Shown piece after piece: positions 7,152-15,728 of a stretch of 64,000 nucleotides of DNA. The first letter of the stretch is position 1; each line of letters opens with the position of its first letter. The position numbers were made by a program, and so were the translations under genes. Source of the DNA: RI-43 sp033764725 (GTDB lineage Bacteria; Pseudomonadota; Alphaproteobacteria; Caulobacterales; Aquidulcibacteraceae); NCBI GenBank assembly GCA_033764725.1, contig JANRIR010000021.1:1-64000 (forward strand). The letters run 5' to 3'. The notes below the pieces were generated by a model. That model was given only the letters and a program-made list of their open reading frames with translations. It was not told the origin of the DNA and did not search any database.

Positions 7152-8201
7152 CTAAACCCGCATCGGCGCGTCGCGATAGGCGCCGCAATTTTTGATGGCG
7201 CGGTCGACCTCCTCCACCGGCAGGTCGCCCAGATGGGTGGCCGCGATCGTGGCGACGCCGCCGCGGCCGCGCGGGGCGACCTTTTCGGGGTCGGAATCGG
7301 CGGAGAACAGCACCAGACAGCGCGCGCCCGCCGCGGCTGCGATGTGCATCGGGCCGGTGTCGTTGCCGACCGCGAAGGCGGCGCGCTCGGCCAGGGCCGC
7401 GAGCTGGAACAGGTCGGTGCGCGAGACGAGGTTCTTGGCCATCGGCTCGGCGCGCGCGACCGCCACGCCGACATCCTTCTCCGCCGTCGCGCCGATCACC
7501 ACCGGTGTGACGCCGCGCGCGGCGATGCGCTTGGCCAGCTCGGCGTATTTCGCCTCGGGCCAACGCTTTTCCGGTCGATGCGGCGAGGCCCCGGGGATCA
7601 TCATGATGAAGGGCCCGCGAATGCCGAAATAATCCGGCTGCAGGCGCGGCGGGTCGCGCAGGCTTTTGCGCACCCAGCCCAGATCCGGCAGCGGCGCCAT
7701 GCCGATGGGGTAGCCCCCGGCCGGCCCGACGCCGGCGGCCTGCAATTGATCGTGCAGCCGGTCGAGCGTGTGCATCGTCTCGCGCTCTGGGTTGTCGTGC
7801 GGATAGGCGCAGCCCTGGGCGATGCCGGACCAGAGCGGCGGGCGCGGCAGCAGGCCGAGATAATAGTTCGACGACCGGCCCGAGGTCTGCAGGTCGTAGA
7901 CCATGTCGTACTTGGCGGCACGAATGCGGGCGATGAGCGCGGCAGTCGCCTGCGCCTCGCGCGGGCGCCCGTCGGCCTCGACCAGGTCGAAATAGGGACA
8001 ATGCTCGGCGAACGCCTTGAAGGGCTCGGTCGTCAGCAGCGTGATTCGCGCCCCGACATGGTAATCGCGGATCGCCTTGGCGGCGGACAGCGCCTGGATG
8101 AAATCGCCAAGCGCGCCCAGCTTGATCACAAGGACCTTGCGGGCGGTCTTGGGCGCCGGTTGAAAATCAACAGGTTGCGCGGGGCGGCGCAGAGCAATCA
8201 T
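7152..8201 (-). CDS. Glycosyltransferase family 9 (heptosyltransferase-like)
   Basis: 349-residue GT-B enzyme of the ADP-heptose:LPS heptosyltransferase family. The N-terminal Rossmann domain begins VLVIKLGALGDFIQALSAAK. The C-terminal nucleotide-sugar domain contains MMIPGASPHRPEKRWPEAKYA, VVIGATAEKD and the signature VGNDTGPMHIAAAAG. It probably adds a heptose or related sugar to the lipopolysaccharide core at the inner face of the inner membrane. Its ATG overlaps the stop of the upstream glycosyltransferase by four bases, so both are made from one transcript. infC lies 90 bp downstream on the same strand and may be read through from this operon. Confidence 0.9.
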   Translation of the reverse strand: MIALRRPAQPVDFQPAPKTARKVLVIKLGALGDFIQALSAAKAIRDYHVGARITLLTTEPFKAFAEHCPYFDLVEADGRPREAQATAALIARIRAAKYDMVYDLQTSGRSSNYYLGLLPRPPLWSGIAQGCAYPHDNPERETMHTLDRLHDQLQAAGVGPAGGYPIGMAPLPDLGWVRKSLRDPPRLQPDYFGIRGPFIMMIPGASPHRPEKRWPEAKYAELAKRIAARGVTPVVIGATAEKDVGVAVARAEPMAKNLVSRTDLFQLAALAERAAFAVGNDTGPMHIAAAAGARCLVLFSADSDPEKVAPRGRGGVATIAATHLGDLPVEEVDRAIKNCGAYRDAPMRV

Positions 8202-9337
8202 TCGCCACGTCCTCCGACGAGCCGGTCATATGCAGCCAGGGTCGCGGCTTGCAGCCGCTCGATCCCATAGAGCCCCCTGGCACGTTCCATACCACGTTTG
8301 CCCATCGCCGCGCGCCCCTCCGGATGCAGCGCAGCAATGCGCGTCATGGCCGCCGCGAGGGCCGCCACGTCGCCGGGCGGAACCAGGAGCCCGGTTTCGC
8401 CCTCGACGATGGTCTCGGTGAAGCCGCCGGCGCGCGAAGCGATCACCGGCAGACCCATGGCCTGGGCCTCTATCGCGCCGCGCCCGAACGCTTCCGGCTC
8501 CAGCGAGGGAAACAGCGCCGCGTCGCACGCCAGGAACGCCGCCGGCATGTCGCGCACATGGCCGACGATGCGGACGTCCTGGCCGCGCGCGGCGACCTCC
8601 AGCTCGGCGGCGTAATCCAGCCTGCCCTGCGCATCGCCGGCGAGCACCAGCCGCGCCGCGTTGGGACGCTCCGCGTTCAGCCGTTTGAGGGCGGCGATGG
8701 CGACCGTAGCGCCCTTCCAACGCGTCAGCCGCGCCGGCAGCAGAAACGTGACGACCGACGGATCGACGTCGAGCCCCCAGGCCTTGCGCACCGCATCGAC
8801 CCGCGCCGGCGCTGTCGCGCGCGGATCGAACAGGGCCAGATCGACCCCGCGCGGGATGGCGATCACCTTGCTTTCCGGGACGCGATGGAAATTCAACACG
8901 TGCTGGCGGGTGTATTCGGAATTGGCGATCACGATGTCGCCGCGCGCCATCACCGAATTGTACAGCCGCTTCCAGGGCGAGCGCGCATTGTAGATGCCGT
9001 GATAGGTCGTCACGAACGGCAGCTTGAGCCGCCGCGCCGCCCAGAGCGCGCTCCAGGCCGGCGCGCGCGAGCGGGCGTGGATCAGGGTGACGCGCTCCCG
9101 CGCCGCCAGCTGCGCCAGGGCGCCGGAATTGCGCCAGATCGCGATCGGATTCTTCGTCGCCATCGGCAGCGTGACGAGCGCGCCGCCGACCGCCGCAAGT
9201 TCGCCCTCCAGCCGCCCGCCCTCGCTGGCCACAAGCGCGCGCCCGCCCGCGCGCTGCACCGCCTGCGCCACCTCGATCGTGGTGCGCTCGACGCCGCCGG
9301 CGTCCAGTCTGGGCGTGACTTGCAGCACGACAAGCAT
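8198..9337 (-). CDS. Glycosyltransferase family 4 (GT-B)
   Basis: 379-residue retaining glycosyltransferase. The N-domain starts MLVVLQVTPRLDAGGVERTT, a typical acceptor-side glycine motif, with HARSRAPAW and VTTYHGIYN following. The C-domain has FLLPARLTRWKGATVAIAAL and the catalytic EX7E-like region PSLEPEAFGRGAIEAQAMG followed by GLPVIASRAGGFTETI. Likely role: lipopolysaccharide core or surface polysaccharide assembly, judged from the GT9 gene that overlaps its 3' end by 4 bp. The start at 9337 is chosen from family length; there is no strong Shine-Dalgarno, and a start 63 bases upstream cannot be excluded. Confidence 0.88.
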   Translation of the reverse strand: MLVVLQVTPRLDAGGVERTTIEVAQAVQRAGGRALVASEGGRLEGELAAVGGALVTLPMATKNPIAIWRNSGALAQLAARERVTLIHARSRAPAWSALWAARRLKLPFVTTYHGIYNARSPWKRLYNSVMARGDIVIANSEYTRQHVLNFHRVPESKVIAIPRGVDLALFDPRATAPARVDAVRKAWGLDVDPSVVTFLLPARLTRWKGATVAIAALKRLNAERPNAARLVLAGDAQGRLDYAAELEVAARGQDVRIVGHVRDMPAAFLACDAALFPSLEPEAFGRGAIEAQAMGLPVIASRAGGFTETIVEGETGLLVPPGDVAALAAAMTRIAALHPEGRAAMGKRGMERARGLYGIERLQAATLAAYDRLVGGRGE

Positions 9338-9428
9338 GAGGGGGTTTGCGATGCTCCGTTGTGCACTGGTCTTGTGGGCAGGACAGGGGCGCGTGCGCAT
9401 CCGCGCGCGCCTGTAACGTGTGGGCGAT

Positions 9429-10178
9429 ATGGTGAACGATCTTCAAACGATCGACCGCGGCGATGGCGTAAATTTGGCCTTTCGCCGTGTTTCCGGGCGC
9501 GGGCCGACCCTGGTTTGGCTGTCCGGCTTCAAATCGGACATGGCGGGAACCAAGGCCGAGGCGCTATCGGCGTGGGCGCAGGCGCGCGGACAAGGCTTCC
9601 TGCGCTTCGATTATTCCGGCCATGGGCTGTCGGGCGACGCCTTCGAGGCGTGCGATGTCTCCCGCTGGCGCGCCGACGTGCTGCGGATGGTGGACGCCGC
9701 AACCGAAGGGCCGCTGGTGCTGGTCGGCTCGTCTATGGGCGGCTGGATGGCGCTGTTGGCGGCGCTGGCGCGGCCGGAGCGCGTCGCCGCCCTGCTTTTG
9801 ATCGCGCCGGCGGCGGATTTCACGCAAGCCCTGTTGGAGCCGAACCTGCCCGACGACGCCCGTCGCGCGCTGGCCGAAACCGGCCGCTGGGCGCGGCCCT
9901 CGCCATATGACGACGCGCCTTACGTCATCACGCAGCGCCTCATCGAGGACGGCCGGAACTGGTTGCTGCTCAACGAAACCATTCCGTTCGGCGGGCCGGT
10001 GCGCGTGCTGCAAGGCATGCGCGACGACGACGTGCCCTGGCGCCACGCCGTGCGCACGGCCGAAGCGATCGCCTCTGACGACGTGCGCGTGACGCTCGTG
10101 AAGGACGGCGACCACCGCCTCTCGCGCCCGCAAGACATCGCGCTGCTGCTGGAGACCGCGGAGGCGCTGGCGGGCTAG
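9429..10178 (+). CDS. Alpha/beta hydrolase
   Basis: 249-residue serine hydrolase fold. Visible features: LVWLSGFKSDMAGTKA (oxyanion-hole region), FLRFDYSGHGLSGD, nucleophile elbow VGSSMGGW with Ser102, catalytic Asp in LQGMRDDDVPW (about 194-196) and His in DGDHRLSRPQD (about 230). The overall pattern is like the ABHD10/palmitoyl-protein thioesterase-related bacterial group, but substrate is unknown. The ATG at 9429 is chosen; a GTG three codons upstream is possible and neither has a good Shine-Dalgarno, so the message may be nearly leaderless. It is divergent from the glycosyltransferase operon with a gap of about 90 bp. Confidence 0.85.
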   Translation: MVNDLQTIDRGDGVNLAFRRVSGRGPTLVWLSGFKSDMAGTKAEALSAWAQARGQGFLRFDYSGHGLSGDAFEACDVSRWRADVLRMVDAATEGPLVLVGSSMGGWMALLAALARPERVAALLLIAPAADFTQALLEPNLPDDARRALAETGRWARPSPYDDAPYVITQRLIEDGRNWLLLNETIPFGGPVRVLQGMRDDDVPWRHAVRTAEAIASDDVRVTLVKDGDHRLSRPQDIALLLETAEALAG

Positions 10179-10208
10179 CCCAACAGATTGAGGCGTAAGG
10201 CGCCCTCT

Positions 10209-10350
10209 CCTTCTCCCCATGTGGGAGAAGGTGTCAGCGAAGCTGACGGATGAGGGGTGACGGCGAAAGCATTTGTGGGCTCGCGCAAACACCCCTCATC
10301 CGTCTCGCCGCGTGCCGCGGCGATCCACCTTCTCCCACAAGGGGAGAAGG
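10209..10350. repeat. Family A palindromic repeat, inverted pair
   Basis: 10209-10259 (CCTTCTCCCCATGTGGGAGAAGG then GGATGAGGGGTG) and 10290-10350 in opposite orientation, with a longer variable inner stem (TCGCCGCG/CGCGGCGA). It fills the space between two convergent genes and may act as a terminator for both. Confidence 0.9.
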
Positions 10351-10370
10351 AGGGGGGCCGGCGCGCCGCG

Positions 10371-11228
10371 CTAGCCGCCCTGCGCCAAGATCGCCGCCAA
10401 GCCTTCGCGATAGGTGGGATAGGCCGGGCGCCAGCCGAGTTCGGATTTCGCCCGGGCGTTGGCCACGCGGCGGCTTTCGGCCCAAAATCTTTGCGCCATC
10501 GGTGAAAGGGTCGCGGCGTCGAACATCTCTTCGGGGCCAGCATCGATCCCCAGCAGCTGCGCCGCATGCGCGGTCACGTCGGCGCTCGGCGCCGGCTCGT
10601 CGTCGGCGATGTTGTAGAGGCGCCCGGGATTGGGCCGCGCGATCGAGCAGGCGAGCGCGGCGGCGACGTCGTCGATATGGGCGCGCGAAAAAACGTGCCC
10701 GGGCTTGACCATGCGCCGCGCATCGCCCGCGCGCACGCGGTCGAGCGCGCTGCGCCCCGGCCCATAGAGTCCCGGCAGGCGGAACACATGCCCCGGGCGC
10801 GGCAGCGACAGCCATTGCGTCTCGGCGCGGCGACGGCGTTGCGCCTCGATGCTTTGCGGCCGCGGCGGCGTCCATTCGAACACCCAGCGCCCGGCGTGGT
10901 CGCCATAGACGCCGGTCGTCGAGAGATAGCCGCACCAGGCCGGCGGCGCGGCGCGCAGCGTCTCTTCCAGCGCACGAAAGGCGCTGCAGCCGTCATCATC
11001 CGGCGGGATCGAGCACAGCACCGCGTCGGCGTCCGCGATCGCGTCGCGCAGCGCCGGCGAGGCGGCGCCGTCGAACGCCAGCCGATCCGGCGCGGCGACG
11101 GCGGCGCGATGCGTGCCGACCACGCGCCAGCCCTCCAGCCGTGCGGCCAAGCACTGCGCCACTGCGCCGAAGCCCAGGCACACCAGCAGCGGCTTGCGCG
11201 CCTTTAATTCGCCTTCGCTGACCGTCAC
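10371..11228 (-). CDS. SDR-family NAD(P)-binding protein (YeeZ-like)
   Basis: 285-residue extended short-chain dehydrogenase/epimerase-type protein. The N-terminal LLVCLGFGAVAQCLAARL is the Rossmann glycine loop in a modified GxGxxA form. STTGVYGDHAGRWVFEWTPP holds the Tyr region, with HVFRLPGLYGPGRSALDRV and RAHIDDVAAALACSI following. It resembles small YeeZ-type NAD-dependent epimerase homologues whose substrate is unknown. The GTG start at 11228 is chosen because GGAGG sits five bases upstream; an ATG 21 bases further up lacks a ribosome-binding site. The gene is divergent from the TPR protein and convergent with the hydrolase. Confidence 0.82.
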   Translation of the reverse strand: MTVSEGELKARKPLLVCLGFGAVAQCLAARLEGWRVVGTHRAAVAAPDRLAFDGAASPALRDAIADADAVLCSIPPDDDGCSAFRALEETLRAAPPAWCGYLSTTGVYGDHAGRWVFEWTPPRPQSIEAQRRRRAETQWLSLPRPGHVFRLPGLYGPGRSALDRVRAGDARRMVKPGHVFSRAHIDDVAAALACSIARPNPGRLYNIADDEPAPSADVTAHAAQLLGIDAGPEEMFDAATLSPMAQRFWAESRRVANARAKSELGWRPAYPTYREGLAAILAQGG

Positions 11229-11287
11229 GCCTACCTCCAGCGCAAGCATCGCCGTCGAGGGCCGGCGGAGCAAGAACGGGGACCGCC

Positions 11288-11953
11288 ATGCTTTTATCCG
11301 CCGCACTCGGCGCGCTCGCGTTCGGGCAAGCCGTGATCACGGACGCCGCCACGCCGCAGGCGCGGTTCGCGGCCTGCCTCGCACAGATCGAAGCCGACGC
11401 CGTGCGCGGCTATGAAGAGGCGATGGCGTGGGCGGCGGAGACCCACGAAATGCCGGCCTATCGCTGCGCGGCGATGGCGCTCGAGGCCCAGGGCGCCCAT
11501 GCCGAGGCCGCGCGCCGCCTCACTGCGCTGGCGTCCGCGGCGGACGCTGGCGAACCCGCCGCGCGGGCGGAAATCCTCATGCAGGCCGGCAACGCCTGGC
11601 TGCTGGCGCGCGAACCGGCGCAAGCGCGCAGCGCGCTGACGCGGGCGATCGCGCTGATGGCCGGCGACGCCGCCGCCCTGCCCGACCTGCTGATCGACCG
11701 CGCCCGCGCCTACGCCGCCGAAGGCGATTGGCGTCAAGCCGAAGAGGATCTCTCCGCGGCGCTCGATCTGCGCGCCGGCGATCCGCTGGCGCTGCGCCTG
11801 CGCGCGGTGACGCGCGGCCATCAGGGCGCGTACGATCTGGCGATGGCCGACGCGCAGGCGGCTGTCGCGGCCGAACCCGCCGACGTCGAAGCGCGCCTGG
11901 TGCTCGGCCACATCCGCGAAGCGCAACGCACCGGGGCGATGCCGGAGAACTGA
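11288..11953 (+). CDS. Exported TPR-repeat protein
   Basis: 221-residue protein with a short hydrophobic start (MLLSAALGALAFGQAVITDA) that may be a signal peptide or anchor, then an alanine-rich helical array. Repeat-like units with the TPR pattern are visible at about residues 95-205 (AGNAWLLAREPAQARSALT, RARAYAAEGDWRQAEEDLS, LRLRAVTRGHQGAYDLAMA, LVLGHIREAQRTGAMPEN). TPR proteins are protein-binding scaffolds, and no enzymatic motif is present. The start at 11288 has CGGGGA upstream. Its function cannot be derived from the neighbours (SDR protein upstream, tRNA downstream). Confidence 0.75.
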   Translation: MLLSAALGALAFGQAVITDAATPQARFAACLAQIEADAVRGYEEAMAWAAETHEMPAYRCAAMALEAQGAHAEAARRLTALASAADAGEPAARAEILMQAGNAWLLAREPAQARSALTRAIALMAGDAAALPDLLIDRARAYAAEGDWRQAEEDLSAALDLRAGDPLALRLRAVTRGHQGAYDLAMADAQAAVAAEPADVEARLVLGHIREAQRTGAMPEN

Positions 11954-12144
11954 TCGCGGGCGCAACGGCGCCGACACTTTTCAGAAACGGACTCCCACAG
12001 CGCGCGACCGCGCGCCGGCCGGTCAGGCCGCCCTAGCGGAGGCGCCGCGCGCCGTGAGCGATGAAATTGTGGAGGTGAGAGGAGAATCCTCGAACCGGAA
12101 CATGCGCGCCGGGTTGGCGGGCGGCGGCGGCGCGCAACGAAAAG

Positions 12145-12220
12145 TGGTGGAGCCTAGCGGGATCGAACCGCTGACCTCCTGCATGCCATGCAGGCGCTCT
12201 CCCAGCTGAGCTAAGGCCCC
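12145..12220 (-). tRNA. tRNA-Ala (anticodon GGC)
   Basis: Read on the minus strand from 12220. The acceptor stem GGGGCCT pairs with AGGCTCC, including the G3-U70 wobble pair that identifies tRNA-Ala. The D arm is AGCTCAGCTGGGAGAGC. The anticodon stem CCTGC/GCAGG encloses the loop ATGGCAT with anticodon GGC. The T arm contains GGTTCGATCC. The discriminator A is followed by an encoded CCA (12147-12145). Total 76 nt with CCA. It decodes GCC/GCU, the most used alanine codons in a GC-rich genome. Confidence 0.97.
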
Positions 12221-12313
12221 GCCTTGGCGAGAGGGCGACGCACAGAGGCGACGCCCCGTCTGGGGAAGGCGCGGACCATACGGACAGCGCCGGGCAGTTT
12301 CAAGGCGCGCGGA

Positions 12314-12781
12314 TCAGCGCTCGGCGTCGTCGTCCTCGCTGATTTCGCCGAGCTCTTCTTCCTCGAATTCCTCGTCGTCCTCCAGGAGCGGAACGCCCTC
12401 GTCGTCGACGACTTCCTCGTCGTCGGCGATTTCAGCGTCTTCGGAGAAGCCGGGCGGCAGATCGCCCTCGGGCGCCGCATCGTCGCCCTCTTCGTCGTCG
12501 ACCAGGATGGGCTCGTCGGCCGCCTCGTCGATCTCGGGCGCATCCTCGACCTCTTCCTCGACTGAATCGTCCCGCTCGACGACTTCGGCCTCTTCGTCCT
12601 CAGGCGTTTCGTCCTCATAGACGGGCGCGCGCGTGCGGGCCCGCTTGAGGCGCAGCGATTCGTCGGACGGATCGAAGGCGGTCTGGCATTTGGGGCAGAC
12701 CGCGGGGCGCTTGTTCAGATCGTAGAATTTAGCGCCGCAGCTCGGACAGAGCTGTTTTTCGCCCAAATCGGCCTTCGCCAA
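12314..12781 (-). CDS. FYDLN-acid family protein (TIGR02300)
   Basis: Alphaproteobacterial family of unknown function. It has an N-terminal zinc-ribbon-like part, LCPSCGAKFYDLNKRPAVCPKC, with two CxxC pairs and the FYDLN signature. A long, extremely acidic, low-complexity tail follows from about residue 60, of Asp/Glu-rich segments ending EDDDAER, and is probably disordered. The start chosen is TTG at 12781 (AKADLGEKQLCPSC), which fits the family N-terminus and has GGGAGG directly upstream. A GTG 48 bases upstream would add residues not usual for the family and lacks a ribosome site. The gene lies next to tRNA-Ala and divergent from aroA, a common neighbourhood in this class. Confidence 0.9.
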   Translation of the reverse strand: MAKADLGEKQLCPSCGAKFYDLNKRPAVCPKCQTAFDPSDESLRLKRARTRAPVYEDETPEDEEAEVVERDDSVEEEVEDAPEIDEAADEPILVDDEEGDDAAPEGDLPPGFSEDAEIADDEEVVDDEGVPLLEDDEEFEEEELGEISEDDDAER

Positions 12782-12895
12782 AACCCCCTCCCACGACGCA
12801 AAACGCGATGAGGCGCGGTCGCTTGCCACTTCGGGGGCGCCCTGTCAAAAGCTTTTGTTCGCGAGACGTTTTCACCCTTCGGAATAGGCTGTCCC

Positions 12896-14197
12896 ATGCG
12901 GCTTGAAGCGCGCGCCTCCGGGCCGCTTTCGGGCGCCGCCCGCGCGCCGGGCGACAAATCCATTTCGCACCGGGCGCTGATTCTGGGGGCGATGGCCGCC
13001 GGCGAGACCGTGATCGAAGGGCTCCTGGAGGGCGCCGACGTGCTCGCCACCGCGCAGGCGATGGCCGCCTTCGGCGCCGAGGTCGCGCGCGGACCCGATG
13101 GGCGATGGGTCGTGCGCGGCCGGGGATATTTGCGCGCGCCTGAAACCATCATCGATTGCGGCAATTCCGGCACGGGCGTGCGCCTGATCATGGGCGCGGC
13201 GGCGGGCTACCCGCTCAGCGCAACCTTCACCGGCGATGCGTCGCTGCAGAAGCGGCCGATGGGACGCGTGCTCGATCCGCTGGCGCAAATGGGCGCGCGC
13301 ATTCTCGACAGCCGCGACGGCCGCCTGCCGGTGACGCTCGCGGGCGGCGATCTCGCCGCGATCGCCTACCGCCTTCCGGTCGCGTCGGCGCAGGTGAAAT
13401 CCGCGCTGCTGCTTGCGGGCTTGAACGCGGCGGGCGTAACCGAGATCACCGAACCGGAGCGCACGCGCGACCACACCGAGCGCATGCTGCGCGCCTTCGG
13501 CGCAGCGGTCGAATCGCATCCCCACGAGGACGGCGCGATCATTCGCCTGCAGGGAAAGCAATCCTTGCACGGCGCGATCGTGCGCGTGCCCGGCGATCCG
13601 TCTTCGGCGGCGTTTCCGCTGGTCGCGGCGCTGATCACGCCGGGAAGCGCAGTGCGGATAGACGGCGTGCTGCTCAATCCGCTGCGCGCGGGCTTGTTCG
13701 AGACGCTGATCGAAATGGGCGCGGATTTGACGATCGAGAATGCGCGCGAAGAGTCCGGCGAGCCGGTGGGCGATCTGGTTGCGAGAGCCTCGCGGCTGAA
13801 GGGCGTCGTCGTGCCGCCCGCGCGCGCGCCGTCGATGATCGACGAATATCCGATCCTCGCCGTCGCGGCCGCGTTCGCCGAAGGCGAGACGGTGATGCGC
13901 GGCATCGGCGAATTGCGCGTCAAGGAGAGCGACCGCATCGCGGTGATGGCGGTGGGCCTAAGCGCGTGCGGCGTCGACGTGCGTGAGGAGCCCGACGGCC
14001 TGATCGTGCGCGGCGCCCAGAGCGTGCGCGGCGGCGCGGCTGTCGAAACGCACGGCGATCATCGCATCGCCATGGCGCATCTCGTGCTCGGACTCGCCGC
14101 GCAAAGGCCGGTCGCGGTCGATGAAGCCGGCATGATCGCCACCAGCTTCCCCGGCTTCGCCGACCTCATGCGGGGCCTGGGCGCCGACATCGCGTAA
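12896..14197 (+). CDS. aroA: 3-phosphoshikimate 1-carboxyvinyltransferase (EPSP synthase)
   Basis: Sixth step of the shikimate pathway: transfers the enolpyruvyl group of PEP to shikimate-3-phosphate. 433 aa, two inverse alpha/beta domains. Seen: APGDKSISHRALILGA (S3P/PEP binding), DCGNSGTGVRLIMG, GDASLQKRPMGRVLDPL, ASAQVKSALLLAGL, APSMIDEYPILAVAAAFAEG (catalytic Asp/Glu region), ELRVKESDR and HGDHRIAM. The sequence is of the class II, Agrobacterium CP4-like type rather than the E. coli type. However, the residue matching CP4 Ala100 is Gly92 (GNSGTG). cmk and rpsA follow further downstream, as in many relatives (aroA-cmk-rpsA), but two minus-strand genes and repeats intervene here. Confidence 0.97.
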   Translation: MRLEARASGPLSGAARAPGDKSISHRALILGAMAAGETVIEGLLEGADVLATAQAMAAFGAEVARGPDGRWVVRGRGYLRAPETIIDCGNSGTGVRLIMGAAAGYPLSATFTGDASLQKRPMGRVLDPLAQMGARILDSRDGRLPVTLAGGDLAAIAYRLPVASAQVKSALLLAGLNAAGVTEITEPERTRDHTERMLRAFGAAVESHPHEDGAIIRLQGKQSLHGAIVRVPGDPSSAAFPLVAALITPGSAVRIDGVLLNPLRAGLFETLIEMGADLTIENAREESGEPVGDLVARASRLKGVVVPPARAPSMIDEYPILAVAAAFAEGETVMRGIGELRVKESDRIAVMAVGLSACGVDVREEPDGLIVRGAQSVRGGAAVETHGDHRIAMAHLVLGLAAQRPVAVDEAGMIATSFPGFADLMRGLGADIA

Positions 14198-14250
14198 GCG
14201 CAGCGTGGCGAGGACCATCGCATGCGCGCCGCATTCGCGCATCGGAAACG

Positions 14251-14278
14251 CTCGGCCCTCTCCCGCGCGAGGGCCGAG
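14251..14278 (+). terminator. Hairpin after aroA, possible terminator
   Basis: CTCGGCCCTC and GAGGGCCGAG form a perfect 10-bp stem around an 8-base loop, 53 bp after the aroA stop. No clear T tract follows, so termination would be weak or Rho-aided. The stem is close in sequence to the first hairpin of the insert in the DOMON-like gene (15926-16021), so it may instead be a repeat fragment. Confidence 0.4.
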
Positions 14279-14308
14279 CGGGTTGAAGGTTCAGGGACGC
14301 GACACGCC

Positions 14309-14406
14309 CATCGTCCCGGCCAAGCGAAGCTTGAGCCGGGACCCATGTTTCAAGCTGCGCAAACATGGACCCCGGTTTTCGCGTTCCGCGAAACCGGGGT
14401 GATGGA
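14309..14406. repeat. Family C three-hairpin repeat, copy 1
   Basis: A unit of about 97 bp with three consecutive stems: TCCCGGC...GCCGGGA, CCCATGTTT...AAACATGG and CCCCGGTTTTCGCG...CGCGAAACCGGGG. Related copies are at 16501-16598, 40075-40171 and 40180-40274. Together with the hairpin at 14251-14278 it occupies most of the 328-bp gap between aroA and the NamZ-like gene. The remaining bases (14407-14525) show only GC-rich, partly palindromic sequence and no gene. Confidence 0.85.
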
Positions 14407-14525
14407 GTCTCTGCATCGCGCAGCCAAGGGGCGACCAGCGTGGAGCGCGGACGACCTCGTCCGCGCGGCGCAACGCAAAGCAAAGAGGCATGGACGACGT
14501 CGTCCATGCTCCACGCCAGAGACGC

Positions 14526-15728
14526 TCAATACAGCAAGAAACGCGCCCGCTCCGCCGCCCAGGCCGCTTCGTCGGGCGCTGTCAGCGCGTCCAGATCAGC
14601 AGGCGCGGCGCTTGGATCGTCGACCCAGTCGCGCAGCAGCGTCGAGCCGTTGATGACGTCGATCGCCAGCTTGTCGAGCACGTATTCGTACGGAAAATCA
14701 CGCCACAGCGGGTAGTCGGGATAGAGCGCGCGGATCGCCTTGAACGCGAGCGCTTGCAGACGCCACGGCTTGAACGCGGCGTGATTGAAGGCGCCATCCT
14801 CGACATGAATCTGCACGCCGTTGCACAGATGCTTGGCATGTTTGTGAAAGGTCGGTTCGAACCAGATATCGCGCAGGCGGCAACCCTGCAGCCAATGCGG
14901 CGCCAGCGCGTGCATCTTGGCGATGATCTTGCGTGCGTCGATGTCGGGCGCGCCGAACAGTTCGAGCGGCCGCGTTGTGCCCCGCCCTTCCGACAGCGTG
15001 GTTCCCTCCAGCATCACCGTGCCGGCATAGGCGCGCGCCATGAAAAGGTTCGGCGCATTGGGCGACGGATTGATCCAGGTGCGTGCGCCGAGCGGCCAGC
15101 CATAGCCGGGCGCGGCGTGCGGATCGTAGCCCTCCATCGCGATGACGCGATAGGCGACGTCGAGTTTGAAATGATCGACGAACCAGGCGCCCAGTTCGCC
15201 GAGCGTCAGCCCATGGCGCATCGGCATCGGGCCTGCGCCGACGAAACTTTCCCAGCCCGCGCGCAAGGTCAAACCCTCGATCGGGCGCCCCGCCGGATTC
15301 GGGCGATCGAGCACCCAGACTTCCTTGCCCGTCTCGGCGGCGGCTTCGAGCACGTAGAGCAGCGTGGTGATGAAGGTGTAGATGCGGCAGCCGAGATCCT
15401 GCAGATCGACGAGCAGTACATCGAACGTCGACAGCATCTGCCCGGTCGGGCGGCGGCTGTCGCCATAGAGCGAAAACACCGGCACGCCATGCGCCGGATC
15501 GGTGAAATCCGGGCTTTCGATCATGTTGTCCTGCTTGTCGCCGCGCATGCCGTGCTGCGGCCCGAACGCGGCCGTCACGCGCACGTCGCCGCACGCGGCG
15601 ACCGCATCGAGCGCATGCGTCAAATCCCCCGTCACCGAGGCGGGGTGCGCCAAAAGCGCGATGCGCTTGCCGGCCAAGGGCGCGCGCAAGCTTGCGTCTT
15701 CGAGCAAACGATCGAGGCCGGTTTTCAT
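14526..15728 (-). CDS. DUF1343 / NamZ-like exo-beta-N-acetylmuramidase family protein
   Basis: 400 residues of the DUF1343 family, whose characterised member NamZ of Bacillus subtilis removes terminal N-acetylmuramic acid from peptidoglycan fragments. Family features seen: RIALLAHPASVTGDLTHALD, AAFGPQHGMRGDKQDNM, PVFSLYGDSRRPT, VLLVDLQDLGCRIYTFITTL, DRPNPAGRPIEG and LSEGRGTTRPLELFGAP. No signal peptide is visible at the start MKTGLDRLLEDA, so the enzyme probably works in the cytoplasm, unlike the exported examples. The start at 15728 overlaps the stop of the upstream DOMON-like gene by 4 bp. The same window encodes the AmgK/MurU MurNAc recycling pair, a plausible functional partner. Confidence 0.85.
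   Translation of the reverse strand: MKTGLDRLLEDASLRAPLAGKRIALLAHPASVTGDLTHALDAVAACGDVRVTAAFGPQHGMRGDKQDNMIESPDFTDPAHGVPVFSLYGDSRRPTGQMLSTFDVLLVDLQDLGCRIYTFITTLLYVLEAAAETGKEVWVLDRPNPAGRPIEGLTLRAGWESFVGAGPMPMRHGLTLGELGAWFVDHFKLDVAYRVIAMEGYDPHAAPGYGWPLGARTWINPSPNAPNLFMARAYAGTVMLEGTTLSEGRGTTRPLELFGAPDIDARKIIAKMHALAPHWLQGCRLRDIWFEPTFHKHAKHLCNGVQIHVEDGAFNHAAFKPWRLQALAFKAIRALYPDYPLWRDFPYEYVLDKLAIDVINGSTLLRDWVDDPSAAPADLDALTAPDEAAWAAERARFLLY

Noticed and set aside
12076..12107. A GAGGA-GAA-TCCTC hairpin with GAACCGG beside it, looking like a tRNA T-arm remnant
   Set aside because: No acceptor, D or anticodon arm can be built around it; it is probably a chance small hairpin near the real tRNA-Ala.
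12782..12829. GTG start 16 codons upstream of the FYDLN-acid protein start
   Set aside because: The added residues are atypical for the family and the GGGAGG ribosome site fits only the TTG at 12781.
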